Source of the DNA: Auricularia sp. M13
Lineage: Eukaryota > Basidiomycota > Agaricomycetes > Auriculariales > Auriculariaceae
NCBI GenBank assembly: GCA_037042915.1
Contig: CM073203.1
Location: 3,100,001 to 3,164,000 of the forward strand
Length of the DNA stretch: 64,000 nucleotides
Direction: 5' to 3'
Under the pieces are notes generated by a model that saw nothing but the letters and a program-made list of their open reading frames with translations, did not search any database and was not told where the DNA came from. Below, piece after piece: positions 50,501 through 61,203 of this stretch. Each line of letters starts with the position of its first letter. Positions within the stretch are counted from its first letter, which is position 1. The position numbers and the translations under genes were made by a program.

Positions 50501-51747
50501 CTCACCGGAGACAGAAGGCGCACTACAATCGCACATCGAAAAAAGATGCTACAGCGCAAATTGTTGGTAAGGAAAATCAACAGGAGTCCCATCGATTGCT
50601 CGGACAGGCACACGCACCAACGGCGGATGCGTCCAGCGCAACTCACGACGAGGAACGAATCATAGGCGATCCTTCGGTGCATTGTATCATCGCGCATGAT
50701 CAGGGAGACGCACTCGTGTATGGGAAATGGCTGTCCGAGGCAGCATGCGACGCCGCGCTGGAGGTACGTCGCAGGAAGTTCGTATTTACGTCGATGTTTC
50801 TGAGGATGCCGCGCAGAACTTTCTTCCAAAGCTGCTTGACCATTGCGCAGACCGCCTCATGCGCCAGTACAAAGGGACTGAGCCTCTCAGCCGTGAACGA
50901 GTCGCGCGCGAGCTCCGATTTGCCAGAGATCGGCTCTACAATCATGCAACAATGCGCATCAACTACACGTCCTACGACGTGCGGCGCAGGCAGGATGTCA
51001 TCAACGTGAATAGCGGCAGGAACAACATTATGGTACTCACAGACGAAGCAACGGGAGCCCAGCGCTGTCATCCATTCCGCTTTGCGAGGGTGCATCGTAT
51101 CTTCCACGGAAACGTGGAGCACAGCATTCTCGCGCCAGAGCCCGAGCGTATAGAACTCCTGTTTGTACGCTGGTTCGAGCATACGGACGCGCCACAGCTC
51201 GATTGGGACCGTACGCACCTAGACAAGGTCGCGTTCATCCCTGTCACCTCGGACGACGCGTTTGGCTTCCTGGATCCCGCGCAGGTCTTACGCGCTTGCC
51301 ACATCGTACCTGCCTACGCCCATGGACGCACGAAACAACTCCTTGGCCCGTCCGAGTTCCGCCATCGCGACGGCGACTATGCCAAGCACTACATTGCACA
51401 GTGAGTTGCTTTACTACGTCTTTTCGTCGCAGCACTGATTCGACGCCTACAGATTCTCAAACGATGACTTGGCGATGCGGTTCTTGGGCCTCGGAGTCGG
51501 TCATGTTGGTGTTGTCCCGCGCGTTCTCGTCGACCGAAGGCCACCTGTTCGGCTTGACCCCGCGCCAGATCCTCAGCCAAGTCATGTATCTGCGGGCAGC
51601 CCTGCGGGAGACACCGCCGCGGGTGACAAAGCAGAAAGTGGTGCAGAAGGCGGTGCAACGGGGGGCGGAAGCGATGATGAGGACGAGGATGAGGGCGATG
51701 AGGAAACATATGACACGGATTACGCGTCGGAAGAGGACACAGAATAA
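47504..51747 (+). CDS. Plavaka-type transposase (10 exons), one frame break
   Basis: Exons: 47504-47755, 47807-47978, 48024-49066, 49118-49359, 49411-49660, 49708-49873, 49928-50439, about 50495-50763, 50817-51400, 51453-51747; about 1260 residues. An N-terminal zinc finger (CASCSRSFSRARYLTDHDC) is followed by family blocks: FYFGRPTSLPDE, PNRSAMELGSWF, QVPGFYHRSIPALMDIVFGQ, AAFGHASLWPVYLWWANQS, RRELFHACLTVLF, RRHYPRFFTYSADYPEK, HEWELGVWKAVFMHLLRIL, DLLLVAIPCFERLFG, WHVLAKLRMHTTSTL and MRFLGLGVGHVGV. The C-terminal tail is acidic. A plain DNA transposon protein of basidiomycetes. Exons 5 and 6 do not share phase, so one base is probably missing near 49712; otherwise it looks intact. Confidence 0.85.
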
Positions 51748-51750
51748 ATG
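47504..51750 (+). mobile_element. Plavaka DNA transposon, ends not found
   Basis: Defined by the transposase only. I found no terminal inverted repeats or target duplication around it, with or without the DUF6698-like gene. The right end must lie close to 51750-51830, because a host pseudogene begins there. Confidence 0.55.
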
Positions 51751-51849
51751 AGCGTCCTTTTCATGCAGGGCACTATCACGGGCCCATGACTGATTCGCAA
51801 TCTGCGCCGCCAGGACCCGCAACAGAGCCTCGCAGAGAAGGGACGCGCA

Positions 51850-52140
51850 AAGTCGAGCGACTTGATCTTGCTGGTCGCCATCATGACGCTGACGCTACCG
51901 CCTATGTCGAAGGACGCGCCCGTATTGAAGGCCGTTCAGCCAGTCAAGCAACTCGATGATTCTGCGCTGGATCGCAGGCCCGTCACCCGAGGTCGAGTCG
52001 TACCGATTCGAGCCGCCCGCGTCGATGTTGTCAACGAGCACAATGCCCGGCGCCCGCCCCCCAGCCAGGCGGAGCACGCGCACCCCGCTGGGCCAATTAC
52101 CGAGACATTTCAGGATGAGCTTCGAGCGCGCGATGCATAG
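51850..52140 (-). pseudogene. 26S proteasome ATPase (Rpt2-like) fragment
   Basis: The minus strand reads SKLILKCLGNWPSGVRVLRL, then APGIVLVDNIDAGGSNRYDS, TSGDGPAIQRRIIELLDWLN. A frame change leads to VSVMMATSKIKSLDFA. This follows the AAA+ core of regulatory subunit 4 ([66 protein letters not shown]). Walker B IDEID has become VDNID, and the reading frame is broken. Only about 100 codons remain. Confidence 0.78.
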
Positions 52141-52845
52141 GACGAGTGCGACTGCAAAGCGAGCACGCACTGGCATGGAGATCTGTACCAGCGGCCGCTG
52201 GACGCATGTATACGCGTCAAACGCGATGCACACGTGTCAATGGCCAAGCAGCACTCGTTGCGCATGTCGGTGATCCTGCAGGCCCGCCGTCCGCCGCTGG
52301 ACTCTGGCTCGTAGCTGTCTAATCTTATGTAAGTATATGGTTGTGGCCGCAGAATGAGCTTTATTATGCCCATCGCAAACCTGAGCAAGAGCTGCGTACC
52401 GGGTATGCTGGTGTTGACGTCGGGAACCAGAGGCAAAGATCGCGTTTATCCAGGCGATATGGGCGGCGGCGAGGTAAGACGAACAGCAGCAAGCCGCACC
52501 GAGGGGCAGGCGGTGGGCGGGATGCGGTGGCGGCAGCGGCGGCAGCGGCGGCGGCGGCAGCGGCGGCAGCGGCGGCAGCGGCAGCGTGTAGAGCGGCCGT
52601 TCGCGCGTCAGAGTCGCGGTCGGGGAGAAGAGACGCCAGTGCCTGCGGCGTCTGCCGCGGCGACCGTGACCGCGGCCGAAGTGAGCACCGGTAACAATAA
52701 GCTGAGGTACATGCCACCAGCCCTTTGCATTGACATTATCGTGCAATACCAGGCTGATTTGGACTGGCACTGGCATTGTAGTGCACGGTCATGCTGGTTT
52801 GGAACAGCAAGGGCATTGCAAATCTACACCATCTGGAATGCTATT
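52141..52845. other. Spacer with a GCGGCA microsatellite
   Basis: No gene. The long alanine or arginine frames here are translations of the GC-rich repeat. Confidence 0.5.
52528..52585. repeat. (GGCGGCA)n / GCN microsatellite
   Basis: Imperfect GGCGGCAGC repeats over roughly 58 bp. Confidence 0.75.
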
Positions 52846-53273
52846 CACTGCTGGGAACCATGATTTTTCCGAGCTCATGGAATAGGTCAAATTTTGCAAG
52901 GCTTGGAAAACTCTGTTCAAGATTCCACATTTTGCGAAGCCACAACCATTCGGGCCCTTACCGATGGCAAAAGTTCAAAATTTCCGAAACTCGGAGAATT
53001 GACCCGGATTGTCCGAATCAGGCACAACATTGAATTTTGCGAACCGTAAAAGCCGCCTGAGCCGGAATTTTGCGAACACAAACATCCTGTTATGTCCGTC
53101 GCCGGGAAAATCCCGCGGGCTTCTCCGAGTTTCGGAAAATTTGAACTTCTGCCATCAGTAAGGGCCCAAATGGTTGTGGCTTCGCAAAATGTGGAATCTT
53201 GAACAGAGTTTTCCAAGCCTTGCAAAATTTGACCTATTCCATGAGCTCGGAAAAATCATGGTTCCCAGCAGTG
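52846..53273. mobile_element. Fold-back MITE with CACTG ends
   Basis: A 428-bp element whose outer 160 bp or so are near-perfect inverted arms. Both ends begin CACTGCTGGGAACCATGATT. It is flanked by ATT on each side (52843-52845 and 53274-53276). CACT(A/G) ends with a 3-bp duplication are the mark of the CACTA (EnSpm/CMC) superfamily. No coding capacity; the arms can form a long hairpin. Confidence 0.75.
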
Positions 53274-53276
53274 ATT

Positions 53277-53879
53277 GCAATGCTGATACAATGCTCGCAC
53301 CATATGATGCGGCTTTGTCATGCCATGACGAAGGACACAATGTCCGCAATGTCCGCAATGCCGATAGCGGGCTGACGGGAATTCCCCGATGTCCGCTCTT
53401 GCCTCCGCTCGCGCTCTCGTCTAACGCTACGCTGTTCAGCACGCGCACGTACAGACATTGGGGCCATTTTAACCACTCCAGGACTTGATGTATTTGAGGG
53501 CGAGGCGCACAATCGGCGCTATGCACACACGACACAAAAACTGCTACTGCGTAGGTTGCTCTCTGGATGTCTTCGCGCAACTGTCTGCTGAATACTATGC
53601 CTGGCCTTTTGAATATGATGGGAAAAGCACGCGCATCCTCTTGTCCCGCCTTCGACACCACCCTGCTCATCCTCTGATGCCACGCAGCAATGCGGACCGC
53701 ACAGTGACAACGCAGATATTCCATCGCATTCCCGGGACGCCGCACTACCTCTGTGCTGTGATGCGCTATTACGCTTCATGCTTGCTTCGACGACGAGCCT
53801 GCTGCTTGTGAACAAGATCGGCTATCCCGGTGCGCTTCCACCTTGACTTGAGCATACACTGGTAGCTCTTCTTCCCCGC
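53277..53879. other. Spacer without recognisable gene
   Basis: An open minus-strand frame crosses into the MITE arm, but its content is not recognisable. Confidence 0.35.
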
Positions 53880-55003
53880 ATGAGCACGCCCGGAGCGCGG
53901 CCTGCATGTGGACTCTGGATGCGGGCCCGCCGTGCAAAGTTCGACTTGGCGGCTGACTCTGCTCGCGCGCGCCATTGCGGACGCACGGATGCTACAGCAC
54001 CGAGCGCGACTGCCCCAGTCGGGGTCAATGGCTTGCGGATGAACAGCTGCGTCTACCTCTCGACTATTGCCTGGATATCTGCTGCTTCCCGCTCGACTGT
54101 TTGCTGACGGCGGGCTTTGCGAGCGGCGCCACTGATGCCCTGCACCTGTTACCGACTGCCACGACGCCTCCTCTCTATGATTTCCACTGTACGGACTGCA
54201 CATCTGCATACGATGCGGCCGTGTATGGACGTTACGCCGCGGCCGGCGGACGGCGACATCAATGCCGCGAGTGTTGGCGTTATTGTAAATGCCTTCCCGT
54301 CTGCTCTACTTGAAGACTTTGACAACCACGGTGGACCGCCCCCCTTCGTCGGAGACAGCTACGATGCCATGCTCGTCTTCAGGGATGCCGGCGCCGTTCC
54401 CGGTCCGAACGATGACTACTGTGACGCCATTCCGCCTCCCACGACCAATGCGCCACCGTTTCCGCCACCCACAACGAGCGCCTCCCCCCGAACTTCCGGC
54501 CAAGCACCATGTGCGTCCGCACCCGCCAATTCCATTTCCAACCCAGTTTCCCTCGTCCGCATCTAATGTTCCTCCGGCTCCATCTACAACTCTGCCCACG
54601 CCGCACACTCCTACAACCGAGCCTTTTCCTCCGTGGCCACCTTCGTCTTCGTTCCTCACGCCCTCGATCCCCACTGTCGCGCCGTCTGCACCTATCTCTA
54701 ATTATCCAAGAGCTTCACGCAAAGGCCAGCACGCGCGCCCGCTCAGATCATCGGCCTATTTGCCAGTGTGCTCGTCCTCCTGGGCATCGTCTGCGGTATC
54801 TTTATTTACAGACTCATCGCCCGCACCGGTCCCACGCTCCTCCCACGCTGAAGTCACCGGTCAGACTCGACTCGGAGCTGGGTACTCAGCCTGCGCGGGA
54901 TGAACCAGACGGGGGACGTTCTCCGGTTCGCTGTACCAGCGTAGGCGCTGGTTTTCAGAGTGCGGTGAGGACGGGGTTTGAGGAGGAGGTGGTGATGGTG
55001 TAG
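53880..55003 (+). pseudogene. Cys-rich, Pro-rich membrane protein, decayed copy
   Basis: It starts like its paralogues (MSTPGARPACGLWMRARRA). Then, in shifting frames, it shows LPLDYCLDICCFPLDCLL, FHCTDCTSAYDAAVYGRYAA, RECWRYCKCLPVCST, a Pro-rich stretch (FPTQFPSSASNVPPAPSTTL), the membrane helix (AQIIGLFASVLVLLGIVCGI) and SWVLSLRGMNQTGDV before a stop. Three or more frame changes and stops mean it is dead. All domains of the family are still in order. Confidence 0.8.
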
Positions 55004-55200
55004 ACCGAGGCGGAACTTGGAGGGTGCTTTCAGTATCGTTGTATTCGGACGCGTATCGTGAGATGGCGCAGGATCTTTGAGCGCCCGACTGCGCACATAA
55101 CAACTGTGAGATGACATGGCACAGCCGTTGCTCTAAACATTCTCCTCCATATCTGTATCCGCGTTGCAGACTACTTCGTCGAACGGCAAGGCGCTCTTGA
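55004..55200. other. Short spacer
   Basis: Nothing recognised. Confidence 0.35.
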
Positions 55201-55210
55201 TGGTGAACTA

Positions 55211-55653
55211 GGCCCCCGGCTTATGCCATCTGAGCCTTCATCCAGGAAGCTGCCCATGTGTGGAGTACCAAAATCGCCAATCTCGGCGGCAGATGTGGAG
55301 TTTTGGATGAAACATCGGGTCTTTCCGGATGTTGCCGATAAGTCCGAAGGCTCTCAGACTGCTAGCAACTTCCCTGATAGTTTAAGCTGCATGAACGAGC
55401 ATTGGAAATTGTAAATTTAAAGCATATATAGATGCTGAGCCCATTATTTCTCAAAAGTTTACTCTCCATGATGTTTTGCTTGTCATGATAGCATACTCGT
55501 TGCCCAAATTGGGTCGCTGGTGTGGAGTTTTGGATGAGACATTACTCCCAATTGGGTCCACACGTGTGGACTTTTGGATGGGACGTTGAGCCTCAAAAGT
55601 GCCGTCATGTGTGGAGCTTTGGATGAATGATCTATAGGAATAAGCCGGGGGCC
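55211..55653. mobile_element. MITE with 10-bp target duplication, Mutator-like
   Basis: A 443-bp element with ends GGCCCCCGGCTTAT (14 bp perfect, then about 20 bp imperfect up to TTCATCCA). It is flanked on both sides by TGGTGAACTA (55201-55210 and 55654-55663). A TIR starting with GG and a 9-11 bp duplication fit the Mutator (MULE) superfamily. Inside are four or five degenerate copies of a TGTGGAGTTTTGGATGA motif. No coding capacity. Confidence 0.82.
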
Positions 55654-55663
55654 TGGTGAACTA

Positions 55664-56159
55664 GGACAGAGGTGATCGACCACAGAGATATTCCAGCTCT
55701 AATTGCAGGCAAATATGCCGCTATGTATCTGTTTCTCAGGCGTACAAGGAACCGGGGGAAGCTTCGAAGCGCAGGTTGGAGCGCAGGTTGGCCGGGGTAG
55801 AGACTCGGAGTTAAACGCCACATGGCGGAGTTTGGAAGAACACGCGCTCTTTGCTCTCGACGCTCGACACAAGCTAGCGCTTCCCACATCGCGCGCACAC
55901 GCGCAAATTCCCTCGTGCGGGTCAGGAACAGATTTTCGGCCGCGCGAATCTTCACGGTGCTTGAACGCCGTGCTCAGCAGGAGCTCCCTGGCGGTGCACA
56001 TTCGCTCCGGGCGCGCTACAACGAAATTCACGCCATTCCATGCTGATGAAATCGTGCGTTTTGCACTTTTAATTATTGCTGAACCGTAGCAACTCACGAT
56101 CGGCCTTTCCTTGAGGATCACTGCAATGATTCATGGATCACCGATCCGCATGCTCGGGG
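55664..56159. other. Spacer without recognisable gene
   Basis: Nothing supported was seen. Confidence 0.35.
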
Positions 56160-56805
56160 GTAGGTAGGTAGGTAGGTAGGTACAGGAACTATGGGCCTAT
56201 GTAGACGCGTCCCGCTTCAGGAAAAACCCGGCACTCCAGCTCCATCCTGCGCGGTACTTTATTCAAGCCCATACGCCATCTGAGAGCTGGCGGCTGCTCC
56301 ATACGGTGGCAGCCCGTACCGCTTCCTACCAGCCCGCCAACACGATATCATGACGACATCGTGCTAGTGGGCCGCAGGGATTGCAGCCGCATGATCGTTA
56401 TGCAGCGGCAAGCAGTCAAACACTTCCACCATCCGTAAGACCAAGTCTCCCAGAATCCTTGAGAGCCCTTTGTGATTAATCATTGTCAGAAAGGCTCGTG
56501 TGGGTAACATGTGTCGAAGATCAGCATATGAGATGCCTGGCACAGGCAATCCATGTTGGTTTTCCATTGTAGCCTCGCATAGGCGCCAGAACTCTGCACG
56601 TGCATCCAGCAGCGCCTGAGAGCCTGTACACTGAAATAGTACATGAATAGGTTCCTCTACCGCTCGAGCGCATAGGCGGCATAAACGATCCGCAGGCGCA
56701 AAGTGGTTGTGTTCCCTGCGTGCCAGTTCCAGTGCTAGGCGATGGTCTGAGACCACCAGTTTAGTCAATTCCCGTCTTGCCTCCTTGTTTGGGATCTTGC
56801 CTGTC
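56160..56805 (-). mobile_element. LINE 3' fragment with (ACCT)n tail
   Basis: The coding part, from about 56,804 to the stop at 56364, matches the end of the ORF2 at 8827 (LTKLVVSDHRLALELARRE, then DRLCRLCARAVEEPIHVLFQ). It keeps the C-terminal Cys/His motif but is diverged, so it is another subfamily. The 3' UTR shares GAAGCGG and GGCCCA with the larger copy and ends in TACC repeats at 56161-56181. It is 5'-truncated, as LINE copies often are. Confidence 0.82.
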
Positions 56806-57440
56806 CCTTGCTCCTACAACCGGCGCCAATCGGCGACCGCACAACACGGATAGGCTAAGGCCAACAGCTGTTCATGCTGTCAGGGAAGACGGACGTTCTG
56901 CTCTACGATTCGTGCGTTCAATACTCGCGCTGATTATCATTCTTCAACTGACAACGTCGACAGGCAGAGATGTCCAATCGATCTAACACCTCCATTTGGA
57001 CCGCAACCCATCTCAATCAACGATTTTCCACCGTGTCATTCGGGGGCGCCTTCTTGCCCGCCCCTGGCAGTGCCGCACGCGCACACCTGGCCGACACGCC
57101 GACGCACCGAGTCGCGTGCGGCCACGCGCATCGCTGCCCGGCGCTCCACTCTTCCGTCCCGAACGCGCGCATGGTCAGCGCGCGACCCGTCCCTTGGCTC
57201 GTCATCGCTGGCGTCCGTCTGCTCGTCACACGCACGCACTTGGCTCAGCACGCGCCGCCCTATCGGGTCCAGACATACTGCGTTACCACGCCCACCGCCA
57301 GCAGAAGAGATTCTCCTCGTGCATACGGGCTAAGAATAGCGCGTGCACACCGCCCGGGTCACCATCGAAGATTGATTTTGCACCGCAGAGTAAATCGCCC
57401 AACCCCGGCGTCATGCCAACATCGTCATCAGCGCGCACAC
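56806..57440. other. Spacer upstream of the sedolisin gene
   Basis: Long open frames here are GC-rich and show no family content. Confidence 0.4.
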
Positions 57441-57444
57441 AGCA

Positions 57445-57591
57445 TACATATATACCCCAGGCCAGCCGACCAAGCGCGCCCTCCAACCTGATCCTCTTTC
57501 TCTTCAGGGAAGCCAGCTCTTCCTTTTCTCTTCCAGGCTTTCTTCACCGTTCACCGTTCACATACCCCTTGACGACCGCCGTTTCTCGATT
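57445..57591 (+). promoter_or_regulatory. TATATA box and pyrimidine leader of the sedolisin gene
   Basis: A CATATATACC sequence near 57448 is followed by a CT-rich leader (about 57485-57560) before the ATG at 57592. Confidence 0.5.
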
Positions 57592-60500
57592 ATGGTCGCA
57601 TTCTCCCTCGTCGTCGCGCTGCCGTTCCTCGGTGCGGTAGCCAGCGCCAAGTTCACCGCGCCCTCGTCCAGCAAGCTGGTGCTGCACGACCAGCGCATCG
57701 CGCCCGCGGCGGGCTTCGCGCCGCTCCGGGCTGCGGGCGACGCGCACGTGCTCGACATGCGCGTGCGCCTTGCACAGGGCAACCCTAACGGCCTGCGCGA
57801 CGCGCTCATGGCCGTCAGCACGCCCGGCAACCCGCGCTATGGGCAGCATTTGACTAAGGAGGAGGTGCGTTCCTTGCACATTCGCCATTTACCGCGTGCT
57901 CTGTTCGCTCTTGACGCCGTTCGCTAACATCCCGCTCTGCAGGTCGCCGCCTTCACGCGCCCGAACCCCGAGTCCACGCGCGCGGTGCAGGCCTTCTTCG
58001 CCGCGCACGGCCTGAATGCCACCGCGGCGTCCTCCGCTGGCGACTGGCTGCGCGTGCGCGTGCCCGCGCCGACGGCCAACGCGCTCTTCGCGGCCGACTA
58101 CCGCGTGTTCGCGCACCAGACTTCCGGGAAGGAGCTCGTGCGCACGCTGCAGTACTCGCTGCCGGAGGACTTGAAGGAGCATGTCAGGATGATTTATCCC
58201 AGTACTTCGTACGTACCGTCTTTGTTCTTGCGCGCTCTTTCTGTTTGATTCGGTTTTGCGTGCGATGGCTGATGCGAGTTTGCGATCGTTGTAGGTTCTT
58301 CAGCGCGCGCTCGCTGCCCATCAAGACCTCGTCCAGCGTCATCACCTCCCGCTCCTCCACAAAGCGCGGCGACCTGAGCGGGCTGTACAAGCGGCTGCAC
58401 GGCGCCGCCAACCTCGGCGACGTGCTCGACGTGCTCAACAGCACATTCGGCACCGCGCTGCCGGCGCTCGACGCCGGCGCCGCGCGCGTGTACGGCCAGC
58501 TGTCCGACCTCGCGCACTCTTCTTCCCCATCCTCTTCCTCCAAGACCTTCAACGTCTCGTCGTTCGCCTCATCAGACTTCCACGGCGGGCACCACGAGGC
58601 GATGGGCGGCGTCAGCCTGCCGGACTTGGGCGACCTCGACTTGAGCGCGCTGCCGGACTGGCTGCGCCGTTTGTTGGAGGAGATCTTCAAGCATATTGGT
58701 GGCGGAGGTGGCGGTAGTGGCGGTGACGAGCCCGCGCCTCTCCCGCCGGTCCCGACTGACGTACCGCTGCCGCCCGGCGGCGGCGGCGGCGAGGTGCGTT
58801 GGATGTTACGTCTCGTGCGCGCGTGTTGATGTGTTTGCGTCCATAGGAGCCCGAGCCCACTGCGCCTGAGGACCCGAGCCCGTTCCCCACTGAGTTCCCG
58901 CCTGGCGGCGAGGTGCGTTAGACGTTTGAGCTGAATGCGAGCTGATTGATTAGTGTGCTTAGGACCCGCTGCCGTTCCCTACTGATATCCCCACGGACCC
59001 ACTGCCGTTCCCTACTGATATCCCCACGGACCCGCTGCCGTTCCCGACTGACATCCCGACGGAGCCGTTGCCGACCGAGCCGTTGCCAACTGATATCCCG
59101 ACGCCGCTCCCGACGGACGTCCCCACTGAGCTCCCGCCCGTACGTTCATTATCTCTGCTCGTTCGTGTGGTCTATCTGACATGACACGCGCGCGCTGCAG
59201 TCGCCCATCCCCACTGAAGACCCCATCCCCTCGCCCATCCCGACTGAAGACCCGCTCCCATCGCCCGTGCCAACGTCCGACCCCGCGCCCTCTCCCGCAC
59301 CGACGTCCGACCCCGCGCCCCCGTCCGAGCCGCCGACTACGGGCACGCCCGACGCCGACTGCGCTAAGTTCATCTCGCCCAAGTGCCTGCAGCAGCTCTA
59401 CGGCATCCCGACGGCGCCTGCGACGCAGGCGAGCAACAAGCTGCTCGTGACGGGATATATTGGCCAGTACGCGCAGACGAGCGACTTGAAGACGTTCTTG
59501 GAGCAGTTCCGGCCGGATATCGGTGCGCGCTTGTCCTCTATTTGTGGATGGGCCCGTTTCGTTGACGCAAGATGATGTAGATTCTTCGACGACGTTTGAG
59601 GTGCAGACGCTCGACGGCGGCAAGAACCCGCAGGGCGCAAAACAGGCGGGCGTTGAGGCGGTATGCCACACCCTTGGCGCACCTGCTATTCGTTGGATGC
59701 TGACAGTGTTCGCGCGCCGGTAGAACTTGGACGTGCAGTACACCATCGGCATCGCGACGGGCGTCCCGACGACGTTCATCTCCGTCGGCGACGATGGCCC
59801 GCAGGACGGCTTCCTGGACACGATCACGACGCTGCTCGACGCGGACGCGCCGCCGCAGGTCATGACGACGTCGTACGGCGAGGGCGAGGACGATGCCGGC
59901 GCTGATCTCGCAGAGTACGTCGCGCTTACTCTTCGAGTCCTCGCGCGCAGTTTGTGCTGATGAATCTGTTTGTGCAGCGCGCTGTGCAACGCGTACATGC
60001 AGCTCGGCGCGCGCGGCGTGTCCATCCTCTTCGCGTCCGGCGACTCGGGCGTCGGCGACGCGCAGGGCCAGTGCCGTGACAAGTTCGCGCCGACCTTCCC
60101 CTCCGGCTGCCCATAGTACGCCCCCCGCTCTTCCCATTTCCGCACCCAATAATGCTCACGCGCGCCGCGCAACAGCATCACCTCGGTCGGCTCGACGCAG
60201 GGCTTCGCGCCGGAGACCGCGGCGGACTTCTCGTCCGGCGGGTTCAGCAACACGTTCGACATGCCGGACTACCAGTCCGCCGCTGTCGCGCAGTACCTCG
60301 AGCAGCTGGGCGACAAGTACAGCGGCAAGTTCAACCCCAAGGGCCGCGCGTTCCCCGACGTCGCGACGCAGGGCGTCAACTTCGCCGTCGTCAACGCCGG
60401 CGAGACCATCGGCGTGCAGGGCACCAGCGCGAGCTCGCCGCTGTTCGCCAGCATGATCGCGCTGGTGAACGACGAGCTTGCTGCCGCGGGTAAGCCGCCG

Positions 60501-60740
60501 CTGGGTTTCCTCAACCCGTGGCTGTACAAGGAGGCCGCGAACGCGTTTGTGGACGTCACGAGTGGAAGCAACCCCGGATGTGGGACGGACGGCTTCGAGG
60601 CGCTGCCTGGTTGGGACCCGGTGCGTTCCGTTTATGCCTGCTTCTGCACAACGCCGCGTGCTTACACCGATGGATTGTAGGTTACTGGTCTCGGCACGCC
60701 CAGCTACGCTGCGCTGCGCAAGGCGGCTGGTCTGGCGTAA
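57592..60740 (+). CDS. Secreted sedolisin (S53 serine-carboxyl peptidase), 11 exons
   Basis: Exons 57592-57864, 57943-58208, 58295-58793, 58847-58912, 58963-59139, 59201-59522, 59581-59660, 59724-59914, 59978-60115, 60176-60620 and 60681-60740 join to 838 residues. It has a signal peptide ([19 protein letters not shown]) and a Pro-kumamolisin-type activation domain ([28 protein letters not shown]). Then comes a long linker of [10 protein letters not shown] repeats (about 380-500), then the peptidase domain with Glu560 and Asp564 (EANLDVQY), Asp647 ([12 protein letters not shown]) and Ser755 ([14 protein letters not shown]). A calcium site follows ([32 protein letters not shown]). Complete and probably active at acid pH outside the cell. 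The linker is unusually long. Confidence 0.93.
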
Positions 60741-61203
60741 ATGCTGGAACAATTTGAATGAACGCGCTGCACGCGACGATCCTTTTGTGTCTTACGCACA
60801 TTTTCTTTATACCTTTTGCTTTCTTTGTGAGACTGCACGATGCTTATTCCCCTTATACACTTCCTTTTCGTGCACATGAGATAGCGTGAGGCAACGTTGA
60901 CTTCATAGTATCTTGAGTTTCCGCATTGTGTGAGCTTCCTTACATAGGTCGCCATCGCCGCGTCCTTGTTGGTGCCGCAAGCTGACTCTGAGCGTCGTGG
61001 GTTGCGGTTGCCGTTTTGATTTATTCGCGTCCCTGAGATAATGAGGAATGGTAGACGATTTACGCATGCTCAATCTCGAGCGCATGTCGGCAAAATATTC
61101 GATAGATCTCACTCATTTAGCGCGAGTCATCGGGATGGATCGTGCGTATTTTACTTTCGCCGCAGCGGACCCGGAGCCCGAACTCGAACCTGTCGAATTC
61201 AAT
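60741..61203. other. Spacer between convergent genes
   Basis: 3' flanks; nothing else recognised. Confidence 0.4.

Noticed and set aside
52341-52717. Poly-alanine / poly-arginine ORFs on both strands
   Set aside because: Translations of the GGCGGCAGC microsatellite.
53155-53745. 196-codon minus-strand ORF
   Set aside because: Starts at GTG, runs into the arm of a fold-back MITE, and resembles no family I know.
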